52,866 nt of DNA, taken from assembly GCA_022452145.1 (NCBI GenBank), contig JAKURY010000016.1, positions 1 through 52,866 of the forward strand, in the 5' to 3' direction. Below, piece by piece: positions 39,197-46,890 of the stretch. The position numbers and the translations under genes are program-made. The first letter of the stretch is position 1. The number at the start of each line of letters is the position of its first letter. Source of the stretch: Acidimicrobiales bacterium. GTDB taxonomy: Bacteria; Actinomycetota; Acidimicrobiia; Acidimicrobiales; MedAcidi-G1. The notes under the pieces were generated by a model that had not been told where the DNA came from, did no database searches, and saw nothing but the letters and a program-made list of their open reading frames with translations.

Positions 39197-40103
39197 GGTC
39201 GTTCCATTCCGAGTACTCGGGGCGCTGACCACGAACCGCCTGGAAGAAGACCTCCTGGACCTGCCGGGTGATCGGGCCGGGATCACCGATGACGCGGTCG
39301 TCGACGGAACGGATCGGCACCACCTCGGCCGCTGTGCCGGATAGGAAGGCCTCGTCGGCCGTGTATAGGTCGCTGCGGAGGAGGTTTCCCTGGACGTAGG
39401 GGATCCCGAGGTCCCCTGCGATGCGCCGGACGCAGTCCTGTGTGATGCCCGCCAGGGCACCGGCGCTTGTCGGCGGCGTCACGATGGTTCCGTCACGGAC
39501 CACGAACAGGTTCTCACCGGTGCACTCCGAGACGTGGCCCTGTGGCGACAGGAGGATGGCCTCGTCGTAGCCGGCCTTCACGGCCTGCACCTTGGCCATC
39601 TGGGAGTTGATGTAGTGGCCGCATCCCTTGGCCGCCGGCGGCATGGCGTTCGGGTCGTGGCGCTGCCAGGACGAGATCATCATGTCGACGCCAGTGGTCA
39701 GGCCCTCGTCGCCGAGATAGGTCCCCCACGGCCAGGTCGCGATCGACACGTCGACCTTGCAGGGCAGCGGGTTGAGGCCCATCTCGCCGTAGCCGAGGTA
39801 CACCAGCGGGCGGATGTAGCAGGAGAGGTGTCCGTTCACCCCGACGGTGTCCCTTGTCGCCGTGACCAGCTCGTCGACCGAGTACGGAATATCCAGGAAG
39901 AGGATCTTGGATGAACGGAAGAGCCGTTCTATGTGGTCGCGGAGCCGGAACACGGCCGGGCCGCGGTCGGTCTCGTACGCGCGTATGCCCTCAAACACGC
40001 CGTTGCCGTAGTGCAGCGTATGGGTCAGCACGTGGATCGTGGCGTCGTCCCAGTCGACGAGCTCGCCGTTCATCCAGATCTTGGAGGACTTCTCGATCGG
40101 CAT
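39183..40103 (-). CDS. ilvE: Branched-chain amino acid aminotransferase IlvE
   Basis: A 306 aa class IV PLP aminotransferase, which transfers amino groups to the keto acids of isoleucine, leucine and valine. Signature segments are KIWMNGELVDWDDATIHVLTHTLHYGNGVFEGIRAYE, IRPLVYLGYGEMGLNP, AAKGCGHYINSQMAK with the likely PLP lysine, GYDEAILLSPQGHVSECTGENLFVV and EAFLSGTAAEVVPI. ATG 40103 follows AAGGAACCGAG, a normal ribosome site. It lies 43 bases after leuB and overlaps cimA, so the three form one operon. Confidence 0.95.
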   Translation of the reverse strand: MPIEKSSKIWMNGELVDWDDATIHVLTHTLHYGNGVFEGIRAYETDRGPAVFRLRDHIERLFRSSKILFLDIPYSVDELVTATRDTVGVNGHLSCYIRPLVYLGYGEMGLNPLPCKVDVSIATWPWGTYLGDEGLTTGVDMMISSWQRHDPNAMPPAAKGCGHYINSQMAKVQAVKAGYDEAILLSPQGHVSECTGENLFVVRDGTIVTPPTSAGALAGITQDCVRRIAGDLGIPYVQGNLLRSDLYTADEAFLSGTAAEVVPIRSVDDRVIGDPGPITRQVQEVFFQAVRGQRPEYSEWNDHVDA

Positions 40104-40146
40104 CTCGGTTCCTTCGGTTCTGTCTCGGGTCGTTCTTCTCAGGTTG

Positions 40147-41151
40147 TCAGGTCTCGTGTCGGCGGTCGGCCCGGGACACCAGGGCGGCGACGGCATCCCC
40201 GATGGCCGTGGTCCCCTCGATGTCTGTGGACGGATCGGCACAGGCCGCCTCGATGCGCGCCGCTGCTTCGGGCTCCCCGAGGAAATCCAGCATCATGGCC
40301 CCGGAGAGGATGGCCGCCTTCGGGTTGGCGAGCCCGAGGCCGGCGATGTCAGGCGCCGAGCCGTGGACCGGTTCGAACATCGACGGGCCGGTGCGGTCCG
40401 GGTTCAGGTTGGCCGACGAGGCCAACCCGATGCCACCGGAGATGGCCCCGCCCAGGTCGGTGAGGATGTCGCCGAACAGGTTGTCGGTGACGATGACGTC
40501 GTACTGCTGGGGTGACTGCACGAAGTAGATGCAGGCCGCATCGACGTGGTTGTAGGCCGTCTCCACCTCGGGGTACTCGGCGGCCACCTCGTTGAAGGTC
40601 CGTTCCCAGAGGTCGCCGGCGAACGTCAGCACGTTGGTCTTGTGTACCAGGGTGAGGTGCCGACGACTGGTCATGGCCAGGTCGAACGAGTACCGGATGA
40701 CCCGCTCGACGCCGTGTCGGGTGTTGACCGAGCCCTGGGTGGCGATCTCGTGGGGGGTGCCACGACGTAGGAAGCCGCCCTCGCCGGCGTACGTCCCCTC
40801 GGTGTTCTCGCGCACGACCCGGAAGTCGATGCCGTCGGTCGGATGCGCGAACGGCCGGAGGTTGACGTAGAGGTCGAGGGCGAATCGCATCTTGAGGAGC
40901 AGGCCGCGCTCGATGACACCAGGAGGCACCTCGGGGGTCCCGACGGCGCCAAGGTAGAGGGCGTCCAGGGAGCGCCACTCCTCGATGGTCTCGTCCGGCA
41001 GCACGGTGCCGTCACGTCCGTAGCGAGCGCCACCCAGGTCGTATCCGACCGTCTCGAGCTCGACCCCCGCCGCGCCGATCACCTTCAGGCCCTCGGCGAT
41101 GACATCGGGCCCGATGCCGTCGCCGCCGATGATGCCTATGCGGTGGGTCAC
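40147..41151 (-). CDS. leuB: 3-isopropylmalate dehydrogenase LeuB
   Basis: A 334 aa NAD-dependent decarboxylating dehydrogenase. The family motifs are [45 protein letters not shown], the signature [20 protein letters not shown] and [14 protein letters not shown]. LeuB oxidises 3-isopropylmalate for leucine; the same enzyme acts on 3-methylmalate in the citramalate route to isoleucine, which suits its place ahead of ilvE and cimA. GTG 41151 has AGGAG 9 bases upstream. The gene is preceded by a leader peptide and attenuator (41182-41284), so its expression is probably controlled by isoleucine supply. Confidence 0.95.
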   Translation of the reverse strand: MTHRIGIIGGDGIGPDVIAEGLKVIGAAGVELETVGYDLGGARYGRDGTVLPDETIEEWRSLDALYLGAVGTPEVPPGVIERGLLLKMRFALDLYVNLRPFAHPTDGIDFRVVRENTEGTYAGEGGFLRRGTPHEIATQGSVNTRHGVERVIRYSFDLAMTSRRHLTLVHKTNVLTFAGDLWERTFNEVAAEYPEVETAYNHVDAACIYFVQSPQQYDVIVTDNLFGDILTDLGGAISGGIGLASSANLNPDRTGPSMFEPVHGSAPDIAGLGLANPKAAILSGAMMLDFLGEPEAAARIEAACADPSTDIEGTTAIGDAVAALVSRADRRHET

Positions 41152-41181
41152 GACTGGATTCTCCTGATGGGGATGGGAACG

Positions 41182-41207
41182 AAAAAACCGTCCACCGAGG
41201 TGGACGG
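41182..41207 (-). terminator. Attenuator terminator upstream of leuB
   Basis: On the minus strand CCGTCCAC and GTGGACGG form a perfect eight-base-pair stem (41207-41188) around loop CTCG, followed by TTTTTT (41187-41182). It lies before, not after, a gene on its strand, with the leuB ribosome site 17 bases further. This is a canonical intrinsic terminator in leader position. Confidence 0.85.
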
Positions 41208-41212
41208 TCGGG

Positions 41213-41236
41213 GCGCACACCTGAGGTGGTGTGCGC
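41213..41236 (-). promoter_or_regulatory. Leader hairpin (anti-antiterminator) at the leader-peptide stop
   Basis: GCGCACACC pairs perfectly with GGTGTGCGC around loop ACCTCA. Its first base is the last base of the leader stop codon, so a ribosome held at the isoleucine codons would cover its 5' arm. The 3' arm (AGGTG, then GCG) can instead pair with CACCT and CG(T) in the terminator 5' arm, a possible antiterminator. Confidence 0.7.
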
Positions 41237-41271
41237 TAGCCAATGATGATCACCTGCGGTCGGAAGGTCAC
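41236..41271 (-). CDS. Leader peptide MTFRPQVIIIG of the leuB-ilvE-cimA operon
   Basis: An 11-residue ORF, starting at GTG 41271 and ending TAG 41238-41236. The peptide MTFRPQVIIIG holds one Val and three consecutive Ile codons (ATC, ATC, ATT) just before the Gly and the stop. It is followed at once by the leader hairpin and then the terminator. The operon downstream makes isoleucine through citramalate, so the codon content matches the end product, as in ribosome-mediated attenuation of amino acid operons. The GTG lies 7 bases after TACACT, so it would be translated from a leaderless mRNA. The whole is well supported by layout; the regulation itself is inferred. Confidence 0.7.
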   Translation of the reverse strand: MTFRPQVIIIG

Positions 41272-41278
41272 GTAGCGA

Positions 41279-41309
41279 AGTGTACCAAGCACCCCCGGGG
41301 CCCAATCAA
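41279..41309 (-). promoter_or_regulatory. Promoter of the leader-leuB-ilvE-cimA operon
   Basis: TACACT (41284-41279) is the -10 box, 7 bases before the leader-peptide GTG. TTGATT (41309-41304) is a possible -35 box at 19 bases, slightly longer than ideal. Confidence 0.5.
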
Positions 41310-41355
41310 CCGGGTTGTGCGTCGGGCCGACGGTCGGTCCACCGGGCGCTCTGGC

Positions 41356-41361
41356 TACCCT
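41356..41361 (+). promoter_or_regulatory. -10 box TACCCT, leaderless start of greA
   Basis: TACCCT is 6 bases upstream of ATG 41368. It diverges from the leuB leader promoter about 70 bases away. Confidence 0.55.
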
Positions 41362-41367
41362 CTCGGC

Positions 41368-41841
41368 ATGGCCGAAGCACAGCAGCTCTCCCAGGAGGCC
41401 CACAACCGGCTCGTTGCCGAGTTCCAGGACCTCACGACACGTGGACGCATCGACATCGCCCGCAAGATCGAGACGGCCCGCGAGCTCGGCGACCTCTCCG
41501 AGAACGGCGACTACCACGCCGCCAAGGAGGAGCAGGGCAAGATGGAGGGCCGGATAATGCAGCTAGAGAGCATCCTGGAGAACTCCGAGATCGTCGAGAT
41601 TGCCACCGGCACCGTCGACCTGGTGGCACCGGGAACCGTGGTGGCCATCGTCTTCGAGGGTGACGACGAACCGGAGCGCATGCTGGTCGGCTCCATCGAG
41701 GAGAAGCGCGACGACGTGGGCGTCGTGTCGCCGGGTTCACCCCTGGGCGAGGCCCTGCTGGGCGCGGCGGTCGGCGACACGGTCTCCTTCGAGGCGCCCG
41801 GGGGCACCCTGGCCGTCGAGGTCGTGGCCATAGAACGGTGA
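41368..41841 (+). CDS. greA: Transcription elongation factor GreA
   Basis: GreA rescues backtracked RNA polymerase by stimulating transcript cleavage. The 157 aa sequence has the N-terminal coiled coil with RKIETARELGDLSENGDYHAAKEEQGKMEGRI, whose acidic tip (DLSENGD) reaches the polymerase active site, then the C-terminal FKBP-like domain (VDLVAPGTVVAIVFEGDDEPERMLVGS, SPGSPLGEALLGAAVGDTV). The length is normal. ATG 41368 is leaderless after TACCCT. The stop overlaps the ATG of the hydrolase gene. Confidence 0.96.
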   Translation: MAEAQQLSQEAHNRLVAEFQDLTTRGRIDIARKIETARELGDLSENGDYHAAKEEQGKMEGRIMQLESILENSEIVEIATGTVDLVAPGTVVAIVFEGDDEPERMLVGSIEEKRDDVGVVSPGSPLGEALLGAAVGDTVSFEAPGGTLAVEVVAIER

Positions 41842-42722
41842 TGATCGACGCGCCCCCATGGCGTGAGGTCCACCTGCCGGGCCTCGGCAAGATGCACATC
41901 AGGGACTCAGGCCCGCCCGAGGGCGACCCGGACGCCCCCACCGTCCTGCTCCTCCATGGTTGGACGGTCAGCGCCGACCTGAACTGGTGCCGAACTTACG
42001 GGCCCCTGGCCCGGCGCGCCCGGGTGGTCGCCTGGGACCAGCGCGGGCATGGTTCCGGCGGCCTCCGTACCCGGGGACGCATGCGCATCGAGTCGCTGGC
42101 CGACGACGCCGCTGCCGTGGTCAGGGTCCTGGACCTCGACCGGGCGACCGTCGTCGGCTATTCGATGGGTGGGGCGGTCGCCCAGGCGATGTGGCACCGT
42201 CACCGGGACCTGGTGGACGGCCTGGTCCTATGCGCCACGGCCATGGCGTTCGGCCTCACGGCGACGGAGCGACGGGACTTCGCCGTGATGGGGGCATCGT
42301 CGCTGCCGGCCCGCCTGCTGTCCGCCATGGGACACGAGGAGCGCTGCTGGCGGGCGGCCAGGCGTGCCAGCGAACGCCAGGCCGGCGGGTCGATGGGCAC
42401 AGGCGATGCCGAGTTCGACGGTTGGGCATGGGACGAGACGCGGGCCGGATCACTGGACCGGGTGCTGCGGACGGCCTGGAACCTCGGCCGGTTCGACGCC
42501 AGCAGCTGGATCCATGAGGTGGACGTGCCGCACGCCGTCGTGGTCTGCGGTGACGACGACGTCGTTCCGACGGCACGACAACGCCAGCTGGCCCACGCCC
42601 TTCCGGATGCGGCGATCGTGGAGATCGACGCAGACCATGCGGCCTGTGTCATCAGGCCCGACCTGTTCATTCCTGCGCTGTGCAGCGCCCTCGACTCGGT
42701 GTGCCGGCCGGTGCTCCGATGA
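41841..42722 (+). CDS. Alpha/beta hydrolase
   Basis: A 293 aa alpha/beta hydrolase. The strand-3 segment is VLLLHGWTVSADLNWCRTYGPL with the oxyanion HG, followed by VVAWDQRGHGSGG. The nucleophile elbow is GYSMGG; the acid is in VVVCGDDDVVPTA and the His in EIDADHAACV. It is typical of esterases or lactonases of the family; the substrate is unknown. ATG 41841 overlaps the greA stop (TGATG), so it is translated from the same mRNA. GTG 41838 is one codon earlier in frame. Confidence 0.85.
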   Translation: MIDAPPWREVHLPGLGKMHIRDSGPPEGDPDAPTVLLLHGWTVSADLNWCRTYGPLARRARVVAWDQRGHGSGGLRTRGRMRIESLADDAAAVVRVLDLDRATVVGYSMGGAVAQAMWHRHRDLVDGLVLCATAMAFGLTATERRDFAVMGASSLPARLLSAMGHEERCWRAARRASERQAGGSMGTGDAEFDGWAWDETRAGSLDRVLRTAWNLGRFDASSWIHEVDVPHAVVVCGDDDVVPTARQRQLAHALPDAAIVEIDADHAACVIRPDLFIPALCSALDSVCRPVLR

Positions 42723-42892
42723 CCGACGGGTCGCCGCCACATTCAGCCGGTCCATCGATGCCGACGTGGTGGCGGGTGCTCTTCCTTACCGGAGCGGTGC
42801 TGCTGGCCGCCGGCCTGGTGGCAACCCTGTGGGTCACCGACGATCGGGGTCCGGTACCGGTCAGCGGCAGCGGCGCCGACAGCGGCGACTGA
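42719..42892 (+). CDS. Small single-helix membrane protein
   Basis: A 57 aa protein: MTDGSPPHSAGPSMP, then a membrane helix WWRVLFLTGAVLLAAGLVATLWV and a short tail DDRGPVPVSGSGADSGD. It begins by ATGA overlap with the hydrolase stop, the same arrangement as other coupled genes here. No known family recognised. It is probably real because of the overlap and matched codon use, but short ORFs in GC-rich DNA can be accidental. Confidence 0.5.
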   Translation: MTDGSPPHSAGPSMPTWWRVLFLTGAVLLAAGLVATLWVTDDRGPVPVSGSGADSGD

Positions 42893-42901
42893 ACCGGACG
42901 C

Positions 42902-44389
42902 TCAGCCGAATCGGCGCCGGCAGCCGTCGCCCGCCCACATCAGGAGGATTCTTCCCGTATCCGAGGTCTTGCCCACCGCTCCGAGGATGCCGTAGCCCAG
43001 AAGCGGCTCCGTGTCGAACCAGCCGGCCGGGTCCTGATCCGAAGGCTGCTCCAGCGTCAGCTGGTCTCCATGCGCAGCCAGAAGGTCGGCCACCGTGGAG
43101 CCGATACCTATGCGCTCCAGCGTCCAGAGCGACGTCGTGGTCGAGTCCTCACCGGTCAGGTACCACTGGGCCAGGAGCGTAGGACCGCCGGCCGCCCCGC
43201 GGCTCAGGACCACCTCCAGATCACCCCATCCGAGACGTCGGACCTCCGGCGGAGTGCAGCGGGCATCGGCTCCCCATCCGGGGTCGCCCACCGGCTCGCC
43301 CAGCACCGTGGTCAGGTCGGCCAGGGCGGCTTCGCCGTCGTCGCCGAAGGCCCACAGTCGCTCGGTGTCCGTGGTGGCATCCAGGGTGAAGCCGACGCCC
43401 GACAGCGTCACCGTGCCCAGCCGGGGCGGCGAGGTGGTCGTGGAGGGCGTGCCGTCCCCGGGTTCACCCCCGCCGGGTTGTTCCTCCGCCGCCGGTTCCT
43501 CCGAGGGAGCCGGGGCCGGGCGAAGGACCTCGCCGCTCACCGGGTCCACAGCCACCAGCGGCTCCTCGCCGGTCACCGGGTCCACGGCCACCAGCGGTTC
43601 CTCGCTGGTCGGCGGGGCGATGGTGGTCGGGGCCGGGGAGGTCGTGGACACCACCATGGTGGTGGGCGCCGGGGTCAGCGTGGTGGTGGGCGCCTCGACG
43701 ACCGGAGCCTGCGGGGCGGTCGTCGCCACGACGGTGGGTGGTGGTGCAATGGGGCGGTCATCGCCCCGGAGGATCAGGAGGGCGGCGAACGCCCCCAACA
43801 CCAGGACGGCCAGGACGAACAGGAACGAGGTGGGCAGTCCACGGCGGCGGCCCGACCTCGGTTCGTCGTCCTCGAAGACGGTCCGGGGACCGACCGCCAC
43901 CACCGACGGAGCGGAAGGGAGGCGATCGGGACGCGACGCGTCGACGCCCAGGTCCTCGCGGGTGACGATCGGCTTCGGGCCGGTCGGCGCATCGCCGCTG
44001 CGGTGCCAGAACAGCCCACCGAGTGCCGGAGCCAACGAGCGGTCGATCCCGGCCGGCCCATGGGCGGCCAGAGCGGCTACCGCACGAAGCTCGTCCAGCA
44101 CGACCGGTACCGGTACCCGGGCCCGGCTGGCGGCCTCACCTAGCGTGGCATCGTCGGCTCCCACGTCCGGCCTCACGACGATCAGCTCGTCGGGCACTGC
44201 GTCCACAACACGGACGCACCGGGCCTGTGCAGTGGTCAGGATGCGCACCAGCCCGGGCCCGTCTGTCGGCGCGGGGGCTGGGAGGTCGGCCCGACCGTCG
44301 CCCAGAGCCAGGACGTCGATCCGGCCCCCGACGGAGACCGCGGCGTGGACCGAGGCGCCTCCTATGTGCAGTGCGAGGACGGTCGTCAT
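42902..44389 (-). CDS. Mosaic membrane protein with actin/Hsp70-like N-terminus
   Basis: A 495 aa protein I cannot assign. The first 150 residues (MTTVLALHIGGASVHAAVSV, LVRILTTAQARCVRVVDAVPDELIVVRPDV, RSLAPALGGLFW) resemble a degenerate Hsp70/actin-type nucleotide domain, with a poor phosphate loop. A membrane helix follows (TSFLFVLAVLVLGAFAALLIL) after a basic RRRG, then a Pro/Thr-rich outer linker, two tandem EEPLVAVDPV repeats, and a C-terminal domain (GTVTLSGVGFTLDATTDTE, ADLTTVLGEPVGDPGWGADARC). This would place the N-terminus inside and the C-terminus outside. No neighbouring gene suggests a role. Confidence 0.6.
   Translation of the reverse strand: MTTVLALHIGGASVHAAVSVGGRIDVLALGDGRADLPAPAPTDGPGLVRILTTAQARCVRVVDAVPDELIVVRPDVGADDATLGEAASRARVPVPVVLDELRAVAALAAHGPAGIDRSLAPALGGLFWHRSGDAPTGPKPIVTREDLGVDASRPDRLPSAPSVVAVGPRTVFEDDEPRSGRRRGLPTSFLFVLAVLVLGAFAALLILRGDDRPIAPPPTVVATTAPQAPVVEAPTTTLTPAPTTMVVSTTSPAPTTIAPPTSEEPLVAVDPVTGEEPLVAVDPVSGEVLRPAPAPSEEPAAEEQPGGGEPGDGTPSTTTSPPRLGTVTLSGVGFTLDATTDTERLWAFGDDGEAALADLTTVLGEPVGDPGWGADARCTPPEVRRLGWGDLEVVLSRGAAGGPTLLAQWYLTGEDSTTTSLWTLERIGIGSTVADLLAAHGDQLTLEQPSDQDPAGWFDTEPLLGYGILGAVGKTSDTGRILLMWAGDGCRRRFG
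43530..43601 (-). repeat. Two tandem 36-base repeats in the mosaic membrane protein
   Basis: Units 43530-43565 and 43566-43601 are adjacent and nearly identical, encoding EEPLVAVDPV(T/S)G twice. They fall in the outer linker between the membrane helix and the C-terminal domain. Confidence 0.85.
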
Positions 44390-44519
44390 CTGGGGAATCG
44401 GTCGATCCGGTGGGTGGCTGGCGTCAACGGCGACCCTACGACCTCCGCGGTCCTGCGGACTGCCATCACAGGTCCATCGACGAGACGGATGTGCTCATGG
44501 CGTGGCATCATTCCGGGCG

Positions 44520-45437
44520 ATGGACCTGCGCCAGCTGAACCACCTCATAGCGGTCGCCGAGCACCGGAGTTTCTCGGCCGCCGCGCGGGCCCTCCACACC
44601 GTGCAGTCGAACGTCTCGACACACGTCGCCAAGCTCGAGAAGGAGCTCGGAGCGGTGTTGGTCGACCGGCACACAATGCAACCCACCTCCGAGGGTCATG
44701 CCGTCCTGGACCGGGCCCGTCGGATCCGTACCGAGCTCCAGGCAATCAGCGACGACATCGTCTCGATGCGCCACGAGGTGGCCGGAGAGGTCCGGATCGG
44801 GTGCATCGGCACGACCGGCCGCTGGATGGCCACACCGCTGTTAAGGCGGCTCGAGGAGCGCCACCCTGCCCTCCACCCCGTCCTCGTGGACGCCACGACG
44901 ACATCGCTCACCCCGAGGGTGCTGAACGGCGACCTGGACATGGCCATCGTGAACACGCCCGTGGTGGAGGCCGGCCTCGAGTCCGAACCCCTCTTCGACG
45001 AGGAGCGGATCATCGTCGCGCCCGAGGGCCATCCGCTGGCCGGGCAGGGCACCATCAGCATCGAACAACTGGCCGGGCATGCCGTCATGCTCACCCCACG
45101 GGGTACCACGTTCCGCGACGCCATAGACCAGGAGTTGGCGGCATCGGGGGTGCGCCTGACAGCAGCGGCAGAGGTGGACGGGCTCCGCCTCCTGGCCTCG
45201 CTGGCCTACCAGGGCTACGCCCCCGCCCTGCTCCCGGCCAGCGCCGTGTCCGGCTATCCCGCGGGCGGCTGGTCACTCGTCCACGTCGAGGGGCTAGCCC
45301 GTCGATCAGTGGGACTGGTCCGCAACCGGCGTACCACCCCGTCCATGCCGACCAGGGCGGCCACCGACGTCATCCTCGACGTGATCCGTGAGATAGCCCC
45401 GCACCAGCCCGGAATCCATGTCACGCTGGATGGGTGA
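44520..45437 (+). CDS. LysR-family transcriptional regulator
   Basis: A 305 aa LysR regulator. The N-terminal winged helix is MDLRQLNHLIAVAEHRSFSAAARALHTVQSNVSTHVAKLEKELG, followed by the linker helix and a substrate-binding domain (VRIGCIGTTGRWMATPLLRRLEERHP, DLDMAIVNTPVVEAGLESEPLFDE, DEERIIVAPEGHPLAGQ). Its stop overlaps the carboxyltransferase start by GTGA, so it is cotranscribed with that gene instead of lying divergent to its target as most LysR genes do. CATCAT lies 8 bases before the ATG as a weak leaderless box. The likely target is its own operon. Confidence 0.93.
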   Translation: MDLRQLNHLIAVAEHRSFSAAARALHTVQSNVSTHVAKLEKELGAVLVDRHTMQPTSEGHAVLDRARRIRTELQAISDDIVSMRHEVAGEVRIGCIGTTGRWMATPLLRRLEERHPALHPVLVDATTTSLTPRVLNGDLDMAIVNTPVVEAGLESEPLFDEERIIVAPEGHPLAGQGTISIEQLAGHAVMLTPRGTTFRDAIDQELAASGVRLTAAAEVDGLRLLASLAYQGYAPALLPASAVSGYPAGGWSLVHVEGLARRSVGLVRNRRTTPSMPTRAATDVILDVIREIAPHQPGIHVTLDG

Positions 45438-46783
45438 GCGGAGTGCCTGACCTCGAACTCCGTAGCCGGACCGGCGGGTCGGTGGCCTTCGCCGTGCGGG
45501 ACCTCGGGGGCCGCAGTGTTGTGGTGGTCGACATTGCCGGCGAGGACCGCGGCGCGCTGCGACCCGCCGACGGCGAGAATCTGGCGATCGCCGCCCGCAC
45601 CGCCCGGGACCAGCGCCTTCCCCTGGTCTGCTTCGTCGAGTCCAGCGGTGCCGCCATCGACGAGGGGGTGGGCGCCGTCCACGGCTGGGGCACGGCGGCC
45701 CGGGAGTTCGTGGCCTGTTCCGGTGTGGTGCCGACCATCTTCTGCGTGACCGGCCCCACGGTCTCGGGGCCGGCGCTGCTGCTGGGCCTGGCCGACCTGG
45801 TGGTCATGATCACCGACACCTACGCCTTCGTGAGCGGCACCCACATGGTCCGCCAGTTCACCGGCGAGGAACTCTCCAACGAGGGCCTCGGCGGGGCTTC
45901 GATGCACGAGCGCACCTCCGGGGTCGCCCACTTCACGGCGGCCGACCGGGCCGAGGCCGAGGACCTGATCTCCGAGCTGCTCTCGTTCCTCCCCGACCAC
46001 ACCGACCAGGTCCCGACCGGCTGGCCGTGCTCCGATCCCGTGGACCGTCCGACGCCCGAGGCCGGCGACCTGATACCCGAGACGCCTACCGGCAGCTACG
46101 ACGTCCGCGACGTCCTGGCCTGCGTGGTGGACGACGGACACCTGCTCGAGCCACGGGCCCAGTGGGCACCCAACCTGGTGACAGCCTTCGCCTCCATCGG
46201 TGGCCGACCGGTCGGGCTGGTGGCCAACCAACCCCAGTCGGTGGCCGGCACGCTCGACATCGCGGCGTCGCAGAAGGGTGGCCGGTTCGTGTCCTTCTGC
46301 GATGCCTTCAACCTGCCCCTGGTCACCTTCGTGGACACCTCGGGCTTCTACCCGGGAAAGGACCTGGAGTGGCGGGGCATGATCCGCTACGGCGCCCAGA
46401 TGGCGTTCGCCTACGCCCGGGCCACCGTCCCCCGGGTCTGCCTGACGCTTCGCAAGTCCTACGGTGGCGCCTACATCGTCATGGACTCCCGCTACATGGG
46501 CAACGACCTCATGCTCGCCTGGCCGACGGCGGAGATCGCGGTCATGGGGGCCAAGGGCGCCGTGGAGATACTCCACCGGCAGGCGGACGAGGCGGAGCGG
46601 GAAGACCTGGTCGCCGCCTACGAGGAACGCCTCCTGAATCCCTACATCGCAGCCGAGCGCGGCTCCGTGGACCGGGTCATCGAGCCGGCCGACACCCGCT
46701 CGGAGCTGGCAGCCGCCCTGGACGTCCTGTCAGGGAAGCGGGAGCGCCTGCCGCGCCGACGGCACGACAACACACCCCTCTGA
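45434..46783 (+). CDS. Acyl-CoA carboxylase carboxyltransferase subunit, short form
   Basis: A 449 aa protein of the PccB/AccD carboxyltransferase family. The N-half has VVDIAGEDRGALRPADGENLAIAARTA, LPLVCFVESSGAAIDEGVGAVHGW and ADLVVMITDTYAFVSGTHMV; the C-half LVTAFASIGGRPVGLVANQP, VTFVDTSGFYPGKDLEWRGMIRYGAQM and RKSYGGAYIVMDSRYMGNDLMLAWPTAEIAVMGAKGAVEI. It lacks the usual first 60-80 residues, since full members are about 510-530 aa. It acts with a biotin-carrying subunit to carboxylate acyl-CoA; no such gene is adjacent. It follows a LysR gene by overlap. Confidence 0.88.
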   Translation: MSGVPDLELRSRTGGSVAFAVRDLGGRSVVVVDIAGEDRGALRPADGENLAIAARTARDQRLPLVCFVESSGAAIDEGVGAVHGWGTAAREFVACSGVVPTIFCVTGPTVSGPALLLGLADLVVMITDTYAFVSGTHMVRQFTGEELSNEGLGGASMHERTSGVAHFTAADRAEAEDLISELLSFLPDHTDQVPTGWPCSDPVDRPTPEAGDLIPETPTGSYDVRDVLACVVDDGHLLEPRAQWAPNLVTAFASIGGRPVGLVANQPQSVAGTLDIAASQKGGRFVSFCDAFNLPLVTFVDTSGFYPGKDLEWRGMIRYGAQMAFAYARATVPRVCLTLRKSYGGAYIVMDSRYMGNDLMLAWPTAEIAVMGAKGAVEILHRQADEAEREDLVAAYEERLLNPYIAAERGSVDRVIEPADTRSELAAALDVLSGKRERLPRRRHDNTPL

Positions 46784-46810
46784 GCCGAGCGCCGACCTCG
46801 ACACAGGTCA

Positions 46811-46890
46811 GCGATTCTTTTGGCGAGAAATCAGCCTGAGCATCCGGCAGAGCGCGCAGGTTCTACAAATTTAACAGTTCTTTGAATACT
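46811..46890. promoter_or_regulatory. AT-rich region upstream of gltA
   Basis: This is the most AT-rich stretch in the window, notably 46861-46890 (23 of 30 bases are A or T) in DNA otherwise around 70 percent GC. It contains TTCTTTGAA (TTC, three bases, GAA) and an imperfect GATTCT/AGAAATC dyad at 46813-46832. It is likely a promoter or regulator-binding region for gltA, whose GTG is about 150 bases downstream. Confidence 0.4.

Noticed and set aside
41188-41236. Terminator for greA or a riboswitch on the plus strand
   Set aside because: The T run and leader ORF are on the minus strand, the hairpins lie upstream of the greA promoter, and no known riboswitch core was recognised.
43095-44519. 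N-terminal extension of the LysR ORF
   Set aside because: It is the antisense of the mosaic membrane protein; the HTH begins at ATG 44520.
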